A stretch of 64,000 nt of DNA from assembly GCA_002840505.1 (NCBI GenBank), contig PHBC01000009.1, forward strand, positions 61,838-125,837, read 5' to 3'. A program made the translations under genes and the position numbers. This DNA is from Deltaproteobacteria bacterium HGW-Deltaproteobacteria-2 (GTDB taxonomy: Bacteria > Desulfobacterota > Syntrophia > Syntrophales > Smithellaceae). Of this stretch, positions 1 to 7,045 are shown piece by piece. The notes beneath the pieces are model-generated. The model had not been told where the DNA came from. It searched no databases and worked only from the letters and a program-made list of their open reading frames with translations. How positions within the stretch are numbered: the first letter of the stretch is position 1; each line of letters starts with the position of its first letter.

Positions 1-353
1 TGGTTACCCAGTATTTTCGTTTAATTGCCGATAGAATCGGCGGGGAACTTAAACCGGAAGAATTCGATAATGTATCTTTAAAAGATATTGCGCTGGAATA
101 TTTTAACTGGAAACTTACCTGGCCGTTTCGGTCGCTGGAAACAAACCGGTTAGGTAAATATTATTTTGACGGATCGCAATACATGATCAGCTATATTGAC
201 TACGCAAAGTTTGGCCGGGAAGTATCGCCGCTTAATGCTATTTTTTTGAGTCTGTCTTCCTCATTTAAAAATAATGAGGAAATTGATGAGGCGGAAATGA
301 TGATCTGGTCGAATATTGAAAATTTCATTTCCACGTATAAGAGAGAAGGGTAA
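1..353 (+). CDS. 3' end of an unrecognised protein (5' end outside the window)
   Basis: An open frame runs from base 3 to a TAA at 351-353, about 116 codons, with no start inside the window that looks genuine. The visible part is rich in aromatic and charged residues (for example DGSQYMISYIDYAKFGRE) and ends in a lysine/arginine-rich tail. I do not recognise a family. It has no obvious membrane segment, so it looks like the C-terminal part of a soluble protein. The stop is followed by a TTGACA box at 361, so the next gene, hpt, probably has its own promoter. Confidence 0.6.
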   Translation, partial: VTQYFRLIADRIGGELKPEEFDNVSLKDIALEYFNWKLTWPFRSLETNRLGKYYFDGSQYMISYIDYAKFGREVSPLNAIFLSLSSSFKNNEEIDEAEMMIWSNIENFISTYKREG

Positions 354-360
354 TTTTATA

Positions 361-390
361 TTGACATACCGCGATAACTTTAGCTAGTGT
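361..390 (+). promoter_or_regulatory. Likely sigma-70 promoter of hpt
   Basis: A perfect -35 box TTGACA at 361-366 is followed after 18 bp by TAGTGT, a weak -10. It lies about 45 bp upstream of the hpt start and just after the previous stop codon. The -10 assignment is uncertain. Confidence 0.4.
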
Positions 391-433
391 AAGCCCAATC
401 CTTTATCAATTGATGTTTATTTAAGGGGATTCA

Positions 434-958
434 ATGAATCAAATATCAAAACAAATTCTTTTCTCCCGTGATGAAATTCAAAAACGGGTAAGAGAAATAG
501 CTTCTCAAATATCACAAGATTACGCCGGACGTGAATTAGTCGTGATCGGTATTCTTAAGGGCGCGTTCGTTTTTATGGCTGATTTAGTTCGGGAGATCAG
601 CGTTCCTTGTAAGGTCGATTTTGTCAGAGTAGCGAGTTATGGCGCAGGTTCTGAAAGTTCAGGTAAAGTAGTGATGACAAAAGATATTGAAACTTCAATT
701 AAAGGCCGGGATATTTTGATTGTCGAAGACATTGTTGACAGTGGTCTAACGCTGCAATATCTTGTTAATTGGCTTAAAGAAAGAAGTCCTCATTCGCTGA
801 AAATTTGCGTTTTCTTAGATAAGCGAAAGAGAAGAAAAGTATCCTTTGAAGCTGACTATGTCGGTTTCACCATTGATGACGGATTTGTGGTAGGTTATGG
901 ATTGGATTTCGATGAACAGTTCCGTTTTTTCCCTGACGTTTATATAATTGAGCAGTGA
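434..958 (+). CDS. hpt: Hypoxanthine phosphoribosyltransferase
   Basis: This purine-salvage enzyme transfers the phosphoribosyl group of PRPP to hypoxanthine or guanine to make IMP or GMP in the cytoplasm. The 174-residue length is normal for bacterial Hpt. The PRPP-binding loop EDIVDSG is at residues 98-104, and the N-terminal part has the usual GILKGAFVFMADL segment. The ATG start is preceded by AAGGGGA at a good distance. The next gene starts 15 bp after the stop, so the two may be co-transcribed. Several de novo purine genes lie elsewhere in the window (17-31 kb), but this gene is not in that cluster. Confidence 0.93.
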   Translation: MNQISKQILFSRDEIQKRVREIASQISQDYAGRELVVIGILKGAFVFMADLVREISVPCKVDFVRVASYGAGSESSGKVVMTKDIETSIKGRDILIVEDIVDSGLTLQYLVNWLKERSPHSLKICVFLDKRKRRKVSFEADYVGFTIDDGFVVGYGLDFDEQFRFFPDVYIIEQ

Positions 959-973
959 ACAAGAGGAGAGGGA

Positions 974-1912
974 ATGATAATTCAGTGTAGGCAATGCCGG
1001 ACAAAATTTAGATTTGATGATAATTTGATGCATGGCACCGGTGTGTGGCTCCGGTGCAGCCGCTGTGGACATGTTTATTTTCAGGAAAATGCTCTAATGA
1101 AGCCGGAGAAAGATTTACCGTCAGAACCGGTTAAATCTGCGGAAGAGTCCAAATCGGCCAAAAAGGGCGATGATTTATCAATGGAATCCCAACACTTTGT
1201 CTATCGGGATGCAAACGGCGTGCATTCTCTTGATAAAGCCATGAGAACAAAAAAAGAATTAGATGAAGAAATAAATTTGGATATAGAAAAAAGACCGGAA
1301 GAAAGCATCAGCATAAAAAATGAAGAAGTTAAACCAAGAGAAGTATTATCTTCAACAAGTTCCGGAAAAAACTGGAAATTAGCCGTTGGGTCTATTTTTG
1401 TTATCCTGATAATTTCCGCCGCAATATTCTTTGTCTTTCCGCAATCCGGTGAACAGATTATTAACAATGTTTTAGTATATATCGGCCTTTCAGAGCCGAC
1501 TCGTCCGGAAATTGCTGTTCCACAGATGGTAAGACTTCAGGACGTACGGCATAGAGTGGTAAACAATTATATTTTAGGACCGATCGGTGTTGTAGAAGGA
1601 ACTGCTGTAAATAGGGCGGAATATCCTATTTCGCGGATATTGATAAAGGGCGATATCCTTGACGCTTATTCTGTGGTTTTAGGCGAACATACCAGTTATG
1701 CGGGCAATATAATGACTGATGAGGAGCTTACAAATTTATCAGAAGAGGAAATTTTATTAAAACTTTCCCGCCAGGAGGGTCTTAATAATTCTAACGATAA
1801 AATTATGCCCAACGGACAGATACCTTTCATGGTTGTTTTTACTCACGAGCCGGCAGGAGTAATTAAGTCAACGGTTGTGACGGTGGGTGCGGAACGCCTC
1901 CTCTCAGAGTAG
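974..1912 (+). CDS. MJ0042-type zinc-ribbon, DUF3426 membrane protein
   Basis: The 312-residue protein starts with a zinc ribbon (CxxC at residues 5-8 and 28-31) of the MJ0042/zf-ribbon type. A long charged linker follows, then one membrane helix at about residues 136-156. The C-terminal domain of about 150 residues resembles DUF3426, with a VVEGTAVNRAEYPI segment like the stretch in that family that discusses extracytoplasmic beta structure. Such proteins are common in Desulfobacterota and Myxococcota but have no settled function. The predicted topology is zinc ribbon in the cytoplasm and DUF3426 outside. A strong ribosome site (GAGGAGAGGG) precedes the ATG. It follows hpt by 15 bp. Confidence 0.8.
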   Translation: MIIQCRQCRTKFRFDDNLMHGTGVWLRCSRCGHVYFQENALMKPEKDLPSEPVKSAEESKSAKKGDDLSMESQHFVYRDANGVHSLDKAMRTKKELDEEINLDIEKRPEESISIKNEEVKPREVLSSTSSGKNWKLAVGSIFVILIISAAIFFVFPQSGEQIINNVLVYIGLSEPTRPEIAVPQMVRLQDVRHRVVNNYILGPIGVVEGTAVNRAEYPISRILIKGDILDAYSVVLGEHTSYAGNIMTDEELTNLSEEEILLKLSRQEGLNNSNDKIMPNGQIPFMVVFTHEPAGVIKSTVVTVGAERLLSE

Positions 1913-1984
1913 ACCAATGCGATTGTACTTCCCACTTTACAAGTGGCAAGTGCCGGCAAGGAAGGAATTTCTTGCTGTTTATGC

Positions 1985-2144
1985 GCTCCCTACGGGATGC
2001 GTGCTTCCGGTCTTCGGTTAACTTTATTGGCACAGCCTGCCCCGGCGCAGGCCGGGGGCGTTGGCTTCCTCAACGTATGTATGTCTCGTTGCCTCCTCCT
2101 AGCTGCCTCGTTATCCTTTGACCGTGTGTGCAACCGAAGGGAGC
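1985..2144 (+). repeat. Family A hairpin element, copy 1
   Basis: The conserved core at about 2011-2121 starts TTCGGTTAAC, contains TTCCTCAACGTAT and ends CGTTATCCTTTGA. It matches copies at about 3141, 31604 and 58103. The arms outside the core are complementary to each other: GCTCCCTACGG at 1985-1995 pairs with CCGAAGGGAGC at 2134-2144, and CGGTC pairs with GACCG closer in. A G+C-rich palindrome (CCCCGGCGCAGGCCGGGG) sits in the middle and is absent from copies 3 and 4. The element fills most of the gap between the DUF3426 gene and the radical SAM gene. Confidence 0.8.
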
Positions 2145-2249
2145 ACAATGAAAATTGACCTATACCTTAGCGGGAATTGACGCCAGTAGGCGGCAATTTC
2201 AAATCGAATGGTATATAAATTAAATTATTTTAACATGAGGGGTAAATAA

Positions 2250-3128
2250 TTGAGATACGAAGGAAATATATTCCGGCCGTTTAGCGAAGCCAACAGTTAT
2301 CTTCTGCAATGTACTATCGGCTGTTCCCATAATCAATGCACTTTCTGTGGCATGTACAAAGACAAAAAATACAGAAAGCGAAGTCTTCCCGAAATTACGG
2401 AAGACATCGCCATGGCCAAAGATTCCTATGGCAATTTGGAAAAAGTTTTTCTTTGTGATGGCGATGCGATTGCTCTGGAAACGGATACTCTTCTGGCAAT
2501 ACTTAAAAAACTTTATCAAACATTCCCATCCCTGCGCCATGTGGGAAGCTACGTCGGACCACAAAGCACCTTGTCCAAATCCATAGAAGAATTAAATGCA
2601 CTTCGAAATGCCGGTCTGACCAAGGCTTATCTTGGCGTGGAAACTGGTGATGACGAACTTCTGATGAAAGTGAAAAAAGGAGTTGATTCTGACCAGATGC
2701 TTAAGGCCGGACAAAATCTGGTCGCGGCCGGAATTAATCTCTCCGCCATGGTACTCCTGGGGCTGGCAGGGAAGGGCGAGGTTTCACGACGGCACGCCCT
2801 GGCTACGGCAAAAATATGCAATGAAATGAAACCGCAGTATCTGGCGGCGCTTACGGTGACACCTGTTCCCGGAACTGTATTATATAGTCAGTTAGAACGG
2901 GGTAAGTTTAAATTACTGGATCCCTTTGAAACTCTGGAAGAGATGAAACAGATATTTGAGAACATTACCGCCGATAATATGAAGTTTATCGGCACTCATG
3001 CCTCCAACTACCTTCCTGTTACCGGTACGCTTCAGAAAGACAAACAAAAAATGATAGCTTTGGTTGACGCTGTTTTGGAAAACAGGGATGAGAATATGCT
3101 CCGCCCTGATCATCTAAGGGGGCTGTAA
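2250..3128 (+). CDS. Radical SAM protein (Elp3/MiaB-like superfamily, COG1032-type)
   Basis: The 292-residue protein has the cluster motif GCSHNQCTFCGMYKD near residues 23-37, followed by features of the radical SAM barrel (SAM-binding VGSYVGPQS region, then GLTKAYLGVETGDD). This GCSHNxCTFCxMYK signature marks a small family of stand-alone radical SAM proteins annotated only as Elp3-like. The substrate is unknown. The start is TTG at 2250, supported by GAGGGG 9 bp upstream and by the family N terminus, which begins MRYEGN-like. It appears to be transcribed alone, between two family A repeat copies. Confidence 0.8.
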   Translation: MRYEGNIFRPFSEANSYLLQCTIGCSHNQCTFCGMYKDKKYRKRSLPEITEDIAMAKDSYGNLEKVFLCDGDAIALETDTLLAILKKLYQTFPSLRHVGSYVGPQSTLSKSIEELNALRNAGLTKAYLGVETGDDELLMKVKKGVDSDQMLKAGQNLVAAGINLSAMVLLGLAGKGEVSRRHALATAKICNEMKPQYLAALTVTPVPGTVLYSQLERGKFKLLDPFETLEEMKQIFENITADNMKFIGTHASNYLPVTGTLQKDKQKMIALVDAVLENRDENMLRPDHLRGL

Positions 3129-3280
3129 TACCAAACCTCGTTCTTCGGCTAACTTTGTTGGTCCCGATTTATCGGGATTGTCGGCATCTTGCCCGGCGTA
3201 TGCCGGGTCCTCAACGTATGCATAATATGCCTCGTCGCCTCCTCCTAGCCGCCTCGTTATCCTTTGAACGCAATTTGGTA
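3127..3280 (+). repeat. Family A hairpin element, copy 2
   Basis: The core lies at about 3141-3267 (TTCGGCTAACTTTGTTGG to CCTCGTTATCCTTTGAA). The outer arms AATACCAAA (3127-3135) and TTTGGTATT (3272-3280) are perfect inverted repeats, and inside them CGTTC pairs with GAACG. These arms share no sequence with the arms of the other three copies. Two small palindromes are nested in the centre: CCCGATTTATCGGG and CCCGGCGTATGCCGGG. The left arm overlaps the TAA stop of the upstream gene, so the element could also act as a 3' hairpin for that transcript. Confidence 0.85.
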
Positions 3281-3350
3281 TTAAAATAGCTTATAATTGA
3301 GAGGCACCTTTTTTCTTCTAAAATGAGTGCAAAGAATATTTATTAAAAAA

Positions 3351-4190
3351 ATGTCTGAAAAAAAGATTGCAGTGATGGGCGGCGAAAATACGGGAAAAAA
3401 TTTGTTGCAGTGGGAAGAACTCCGCCATGAAGGTCGTTGCGTAGTTACCGGATGCGATGTCCTGCAAGAATGGATGCTTCCATGGTGGTATTCCATTCTC
3501 CGGCGCCACAGTCAATTGCCGGTGGTGTTTGTCGACATGGGTATGAGCCGGAAGGGGCGTGCCTGGTGCGGCGAGCGGGGCGAGATCGTATATCCCGGGA
3601 TTCGATTAAATTTCGCCGAACTGTTCAAGCCCATAGGATTGATCCGCAGTTCCTATGCCGAAAGTATGTGGCTTGATCCGGACTGTGAAGTACTCAAATC
3701 GCTGGAAGCAGCGTTCGATGAAACATCGGCAGAGATTGGTGTGGCGCGAGACGTACCGGGCGCTTTCGATCCCATACAGTCTGGCGTGCTGGTGGTACGT
3801 CACGGTTCTGCGACGGTGTTGGAGTGGGCGGAACTGTGCAGGAACTGGAGTTGGCTGGATCGCCGCAATATACCTATCTCACACTACGACCAGTCTATTC
3901 TTGCTTACCTGTGGCGCCGGAATCCCGGTGCTTTCACCTTGCTACGTGATGAGTGGAATTGGGTTCGGCAAAAAGGACCATCGCCGGTGGCGGCGGTGTA
4001 CCACTGGTGGGGTATGGCGGGTAAGGAAGAGATCCGGAAACGCATTGCCGCGAGACCGGCAGGCGATTCCTGGAGGGCTCTGGAAGAGGGATTTTTTTCT
4101 GTTTTTAGACGCGGCTTATCAAAGGTCCAGAGGAAATTATTTCATTTAAAAATTGCCATACGGAACAAGGCGTCCAATTGGAATTTATAA
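3351..4190 (+). CDS. Putative GT-A-fold glycosyltransferase-like protein
   Basis: The protein of about 279 residues has an early VVTGCDVLQEWMLPWW segment, then VVFVDMGMS, and a DxD-like motif MWLDPDCEV. A later HYDQSILAYL stretch resembles the acceptor-side motif of GT8-type nucleotide-diphospho-sugar transferases. This suggests a cytoplasmic glycosyltransferase, but substrate and product are unknown. An upstream GTG at 3327 would add eight residues. Neither start has a good ribosome site, so the start is uncertain. The gene is noticeably G+C-richer than its neighbours and is followed by an A+T-rich gap, which may indicate transfer. No partner genes for polysaccharide synthesis are adjacent. 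Confidence 0.55.
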   Translation: MSEKKIAVMGGENTGKNLLQWEELRHEGRCVVTGCDVLQEWMLPWWYSILRRHSQLPVVFVDMGMSRKGRAWCGERGEIVYPGIRLNFAELFKPIGLIRSSYAESMWLDPDCEVLKSLEAAFDETSAEIGVARDVPGAFDPIQSGVLVVRHGSATVLEWAELCRNWSWLDRRNIPISHYDQSILAYLWRRNPGAFTLLRDEWNWVRQKGPSPVAAVYHWWGMAGKEEIRKRIAARPAGDSWRALEEGFFSVFRRGLSKVQRKLFHLKIAIRNKASNWNL

Positions 4191-4351
4191 TGTATATTAA
4201 TACATAAGAATACAAAGAGAAGCAAATAATCGACTTCTTCGTATATTATTTTTCCCCACTTCCGACAAGGCGTATTCGGGGCATTTTACTGAATACGGTA
4301 TGAAATGTGCAATGTTTTGAAAACATATTTTTTGTTCAGACAAAAATCCGC

Positions 4352-4453
4352 TTCCTTTCCGACCAGTTGTTTTTTTTATTTTTCAAATTCATATAATATT
4401 TCAATCGTAAATAACTAAAAACTGCTGAACTCTAACTTAACTTATGGTACAAT
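4352..4453 (+). repeat. Family D upstream repeat, copy 1 (in the 4191-4493 gap)
   Basis: The gap between the glycosyltransferase-like gene and the Sel1 gene contains a TTTCAATCGTAAATAA segment followed by CTGCTGAACTCTAACTTAA and TATGGTACAA. The same order of blocks is found upstream of the SGNH gene (45779-45910) and of the AsmA gene (47207-47333). The match is imperfect but spans about 80-100 bp. The rest of the gap is A+T-rich, and I see no gene in it. Confidence 0.55.
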
Positions 4454-4493
4454 CATCCAAAGTAGGTCAAACATTTTCAAGAGAATAATTCAC

Positions 4494-5423
4494 ATGAAAA
4501 AAAACATATCATCTTTGAAAGATATACTAAAAGCGGCCCAACAGGGAAACGCAATTGCCCAGAACAATCTGGGTGTGATGTACCTGAACGGAAAAGGTGT
4601 TCCTCAGGACGATGATGAGGCTGCAAGATGGTTTCTTAATGCCGCAGAACAAGGATACGCAAAGGCCCTGTTCAATATGGGCTGGATGTATCAGGAAGGC
4701 AGGGGCGTTCCACAGGACGATGCCGAGGCCGCAAGATGGTTTCTTAAGGCAGCCCGGCAGGGATACGCAGATGCACAATTCAATCTGGGCTTGATGTGCC
4801 ATAATGGTGAAGGTGTCCCACAGGACGATACCGAGGCCGCAAGGTGGTTCTTGGAAGCTGCTGAACAAGGACTTGCAAATGCCCAGTTCAATCTGGGTGA
4901 AATGTATCAAGATGGTATAGGTGTTCCACGGGACGATGCCGAAGCTGTAAAGTGGTATCGTAAGGCGGCCCGGCAGGGATATGCCGATGCCCAGACCATA
5001 CTGGACAAGATGCACAAAGAAGACAAAGGCGTTCCGCAGGAAGATGCCGAACCTGTAAAACCATATTTTAAAGCGGATCATCAGGCAGATACAGAGAATC
5101 AAGTTAAGATTAGCGAAGTGCACATAAACGGTTTAGGTATTTCGCAGGAGAATGCCGATTCGGTAAACGTCAATCTTATAGCAGCCCGGCAGGGAGATGC
5201 TGAGGCTCAGTTCAATCTGGGATTGTTGTATCATGCTGAGGCGATAAAGTGGTATCGTAAGGCAGCTGAACAAGGACATGAAAAGGCACAGTTAAACCTG
5301 GATAAGATACAAAAAGAAGACAAAGTCGTTCCGCGGAAAGATGCGGATGTTGCAGAGTCGAATCTTCCGGTGGCTGCGCAGACGGAGATTGAAACCCAAC
5401 TTGAGATTAGCGAAGTGCCTTGA
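4494..5423 (+). CDS. Sel1-repeat protein, N-terminal part of a split gene
   Basis: The 309-residue product consists of about five good Sel1-like repeats of 36 residues (pattern AQxNLGxMYxxGxGVPQDDxEAxRWFxxAAxQGxA). Degenerate copies follow in which the consensus is eroded (ISEVHINGLGISQENAD). Sel1 repeats form alpha solenoids that bind protein partners. There is no signal peptide, so a cytoplasmic scaffold is likely. The frame ends at TGA 5421-5423 only because a 19-bp unit is present twice at 5400-5437. With one unit the frame would run on through the next open frame to give about 798 residues. The ATG start has AAGAGAA upstream and a family D repeat before it. Confidence 0.8.
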   Translation: MKKNISSLKDILKAAQQGNAIAQNNLGVMYLNGKGVPQDDDEAARWFLNAAEQGYAKALFNMGWMYQEGRGVPQDDAEAARWFLKAARQGYADAQFNLGLMCHNGEGVPQDDTEAARWFLEAAEQGLANAQFNLGEMYQDGIGVPRDDAEAVKWYRKAARQGYADAQTILDKMHKEDKGVPQEDAEPVKPYFKADHQADTENQVKISEVHINGLGISQENADSVNVNLIAARQGDAEAQFNLGLLYHAEAIKWYRKAAEQGHEKAQLNLDKIQKEDKVVPRKDADVAESNLPVAAQTEIETQLEISEVP

Positions 5424-5437
5424 GATTAGCGAAGTGC
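5400..5437 (+). repeat. 19-bp perfect tandem duplication that breaks the Sel1 frame
   Basis: The unit CTTGAGATTAGCGAAGTGC occurs at 5400-5418 and again at 5419-5437 with no mismatch. Nineteen is not a multiple of three, so the second copy shifts the frame by one base. Removing one unit joins QLEISEV to HVDSLCVPQED without any other change. Confidence 0.95.
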
Positions 5438-6822
5438 ATGTTGACAGTTTATGTGTTCCACAGGAGGATGCGGATGTTGTAAAGTCGAATCTTCCAGAGG
5501 CAGGGCAGACGGATACTGAGGCTCAAGTTGAGATGGGCGACGTGAGTATAGACGATAAAGGTGCTCAACAGAGCTATGCAAAGGTCGCAAAAGGATTTCT
5601 TAAGGCTGCTTTAAAAGGAATGGTAGAGGCACCGTCCAATTTGCTTAAGGTATACAAGGAACATAAAGACGTTCCTCAAGATGATGTCAAAGCTCAAGTG
5701 GCGCTGGGTGGTGTTGACCCAGACTGGTCGGTCGTCCCACAGGAAGATGCGGTGGTTGATAAGTCGAATCTTACGGCGGCCCAGCAGGTGGATACTGACA
5801 CTCAGGTTGAAATTAACAGAGTGCATGTTAACGATTTAAGTGTTGCGCCGCAAGATGCCGAGGATGTAAAGCCGTGTTTCACAGTGGCCCAACAGGAAGA
5901 TGCCGATGCCCAGTTCAATCTGGGTTTGATGTACCATAAAGGTGAAGGTGTACCGCAGGACGATGCTGAGGCCATAAAGTGGTATGGTAAAGCCGCCCGG
6001 CAGGGACACGCAGAAGCCCAGTATAATCTGGGTTTGAAATACTTCTTTGGTGAAGGTGTTGCACAGGACTTTGCTGAAGCTGTGAAGTGGTATCTTAAAG
6101 CGGCCGAGCAAGGACACGCAGAAGCCCAGTATAATCTGGGCGGTATATATCAGGAAGGTATAGTTGTGCCACAGGACTATTCTCAGGCTCTAAATTGGTA
6201 TATTGAGGCGGCCCAACAAGGACATGAAAAGGCCAAAGTTGACCTGGATATTATGTACAGAGAAGGTAAAGGAATTCCGCAGGAAGATGCCGATGCTACG
6301 AAGTGGTATATTAAAGCGGCCCAACAGGGAATTGCCGATGCACAGTATAATCTGGGAGTGATGTACCGAAAGGGCCAAGGCATTCCACGAGACGATACCG
6401 AGGCTGCAAGATGGTTTTTAGAAGCGGCCCAACAGGGAATTGCCGATGCTCAGTTTAATCTGGGTTTGATGTACCATAACGGTGAAGGCGTCCCGCAGGA
6501 CGATGCTGAGGCCGTAAAGTGGTATAGTAAGGCAGCCCGGCAGGGACATGCAGAATCCCAGTATAATCTGGGTTTGAAATACTTCTTTGGTGAAGGTGTT
6601 GCACAGGACTTTGCTGAAGCGGTGAAGTGGTATCTTAAGGCGGCCGAACAAGGAAACGCAGATGCCCAATTTAATCTGGGCGGTATATATCAGGAAGGTA
6701 TAGTTATGCCACAGGACTATTCTCAGGCTCTAAGTTGGTATATCAAGGCGGCGGAACAAGGACATGAGAAGGCCACGGTTAACCTGGATATTATGTACAG
6801 AGAAGGTAAAAGAGTTCCACCG

Positions 6823-6894
6823 AAAGATAATAAGGATAGTAAGGATAGTAAGGATACTAAGGATACTAAGGATAATGAGGATACTAAGGATATA
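6823..6894 (+). repeat. 9-bp tandem repeat coding for KDS/KDT/KDN
   Basis: Eight consecutive 9-bp units of the form AAGGATAxT (first unit AAAGATAAT, seventh GAGGATACT, last AAGGATATA) encode a C-terminal run of Lys-Asp-(Ser/Thr/Asn). Because the unit is a multiple of three, copy-number change would lengthen or shorten the tail without a frameshift. Confidence 0.9.
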
Positions 6895-6930
6895 ATATGG
6901 CATGGTTGAGTAAGGAATTGCTGAGGGAAA

Positions 6931-7041
6931 GTTCAATCTGTAATAGACACTATTCATACCCGATAACAAACATCGATACCACACCACATTATTTTGCGGC
7001 CGGTATTGCATTGACATAAAAGATGCTTCTTTATATATTTA
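6931..7041 (+). repeat. Family C promoter-bearing repeat, copy 1
   Basis: About 111 bp starting GTTCAATCTGTAATAGACAC match the sequence at 8529-8640 over their whole length with scattered changes. Shared blocks include CACTATTCA, ACAAACATCGA and GCGGCC/ACGGCC. Both copies end in a consensus promoter. Together they bracket the pyruvate kinase gene as direct repeats. Confidence 0.85.
7011..7039 (+). promoter_or_regulatory. Consensus sigma-70 promoter immediately before pyruvate kinase
   Basis: TTGACA (7011-7016), a 17-bp spacer and TATATT (7034-7039). The expected transcription start falls at or next to the ATG at 7046, so the transcript would be leaderless or nearly so. Confidence 0.75.
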
Positions 7042-7045
7042 GATC

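Larger units (their letters stand above)
5341..6909 (+). pseudogene. Sel1-repeat protein, C-terminal part of the split gene
   Basis: This frame continues the Sel1 solenoid after a +1 shift caused by the 19-bp duplication at 5400-5437. Its real coding similarity starts at about 5419. The ATG at 5341 lies inside the N-terminal part in the wrong frame and encodes basic non-Sel1 sequence (FRWLRRRRLK), so it is probably not a true start. After a degenerate stretch there are about eight well-conserved 36-residue repeats. The block at 5911-6250 is duplicated almost verbatim at 6451-6790. The C terminus is a run of KD(S/T/N) triplets encoded by 9-bp tandem repeats. Conservation of the frame to the TGA suggests the split is recent, reversible or an assembly error. 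Confidence 0.75.

Noticed and set aside
1943..2158. Open frame of 71 codons on the plus strand
   Set aside because: It lies wholly in a repeat element, lacks a ribosome site and has a composition unlike a protein (runs of Ala, Gly, Pro and Cys).
1985..3280. Family A elements as integron attC sites, because of the CTAAC and GTTAT boxes and long imperfect pairing
   Set aside because: The boxes do not fit the RYYYAAC/GTTRRRY consensus well, there is no integrase or cassette array, and copies are scattered between ordinary genes in both orientations.
4494..6909. CRISPR-like periodic repeats in the 4.5-6.9 kb region
   Set aside because: The 108-bp period encodes 36-residue Sel1 repeats in frame, with no conserved short repeat and unique spacer pattern.
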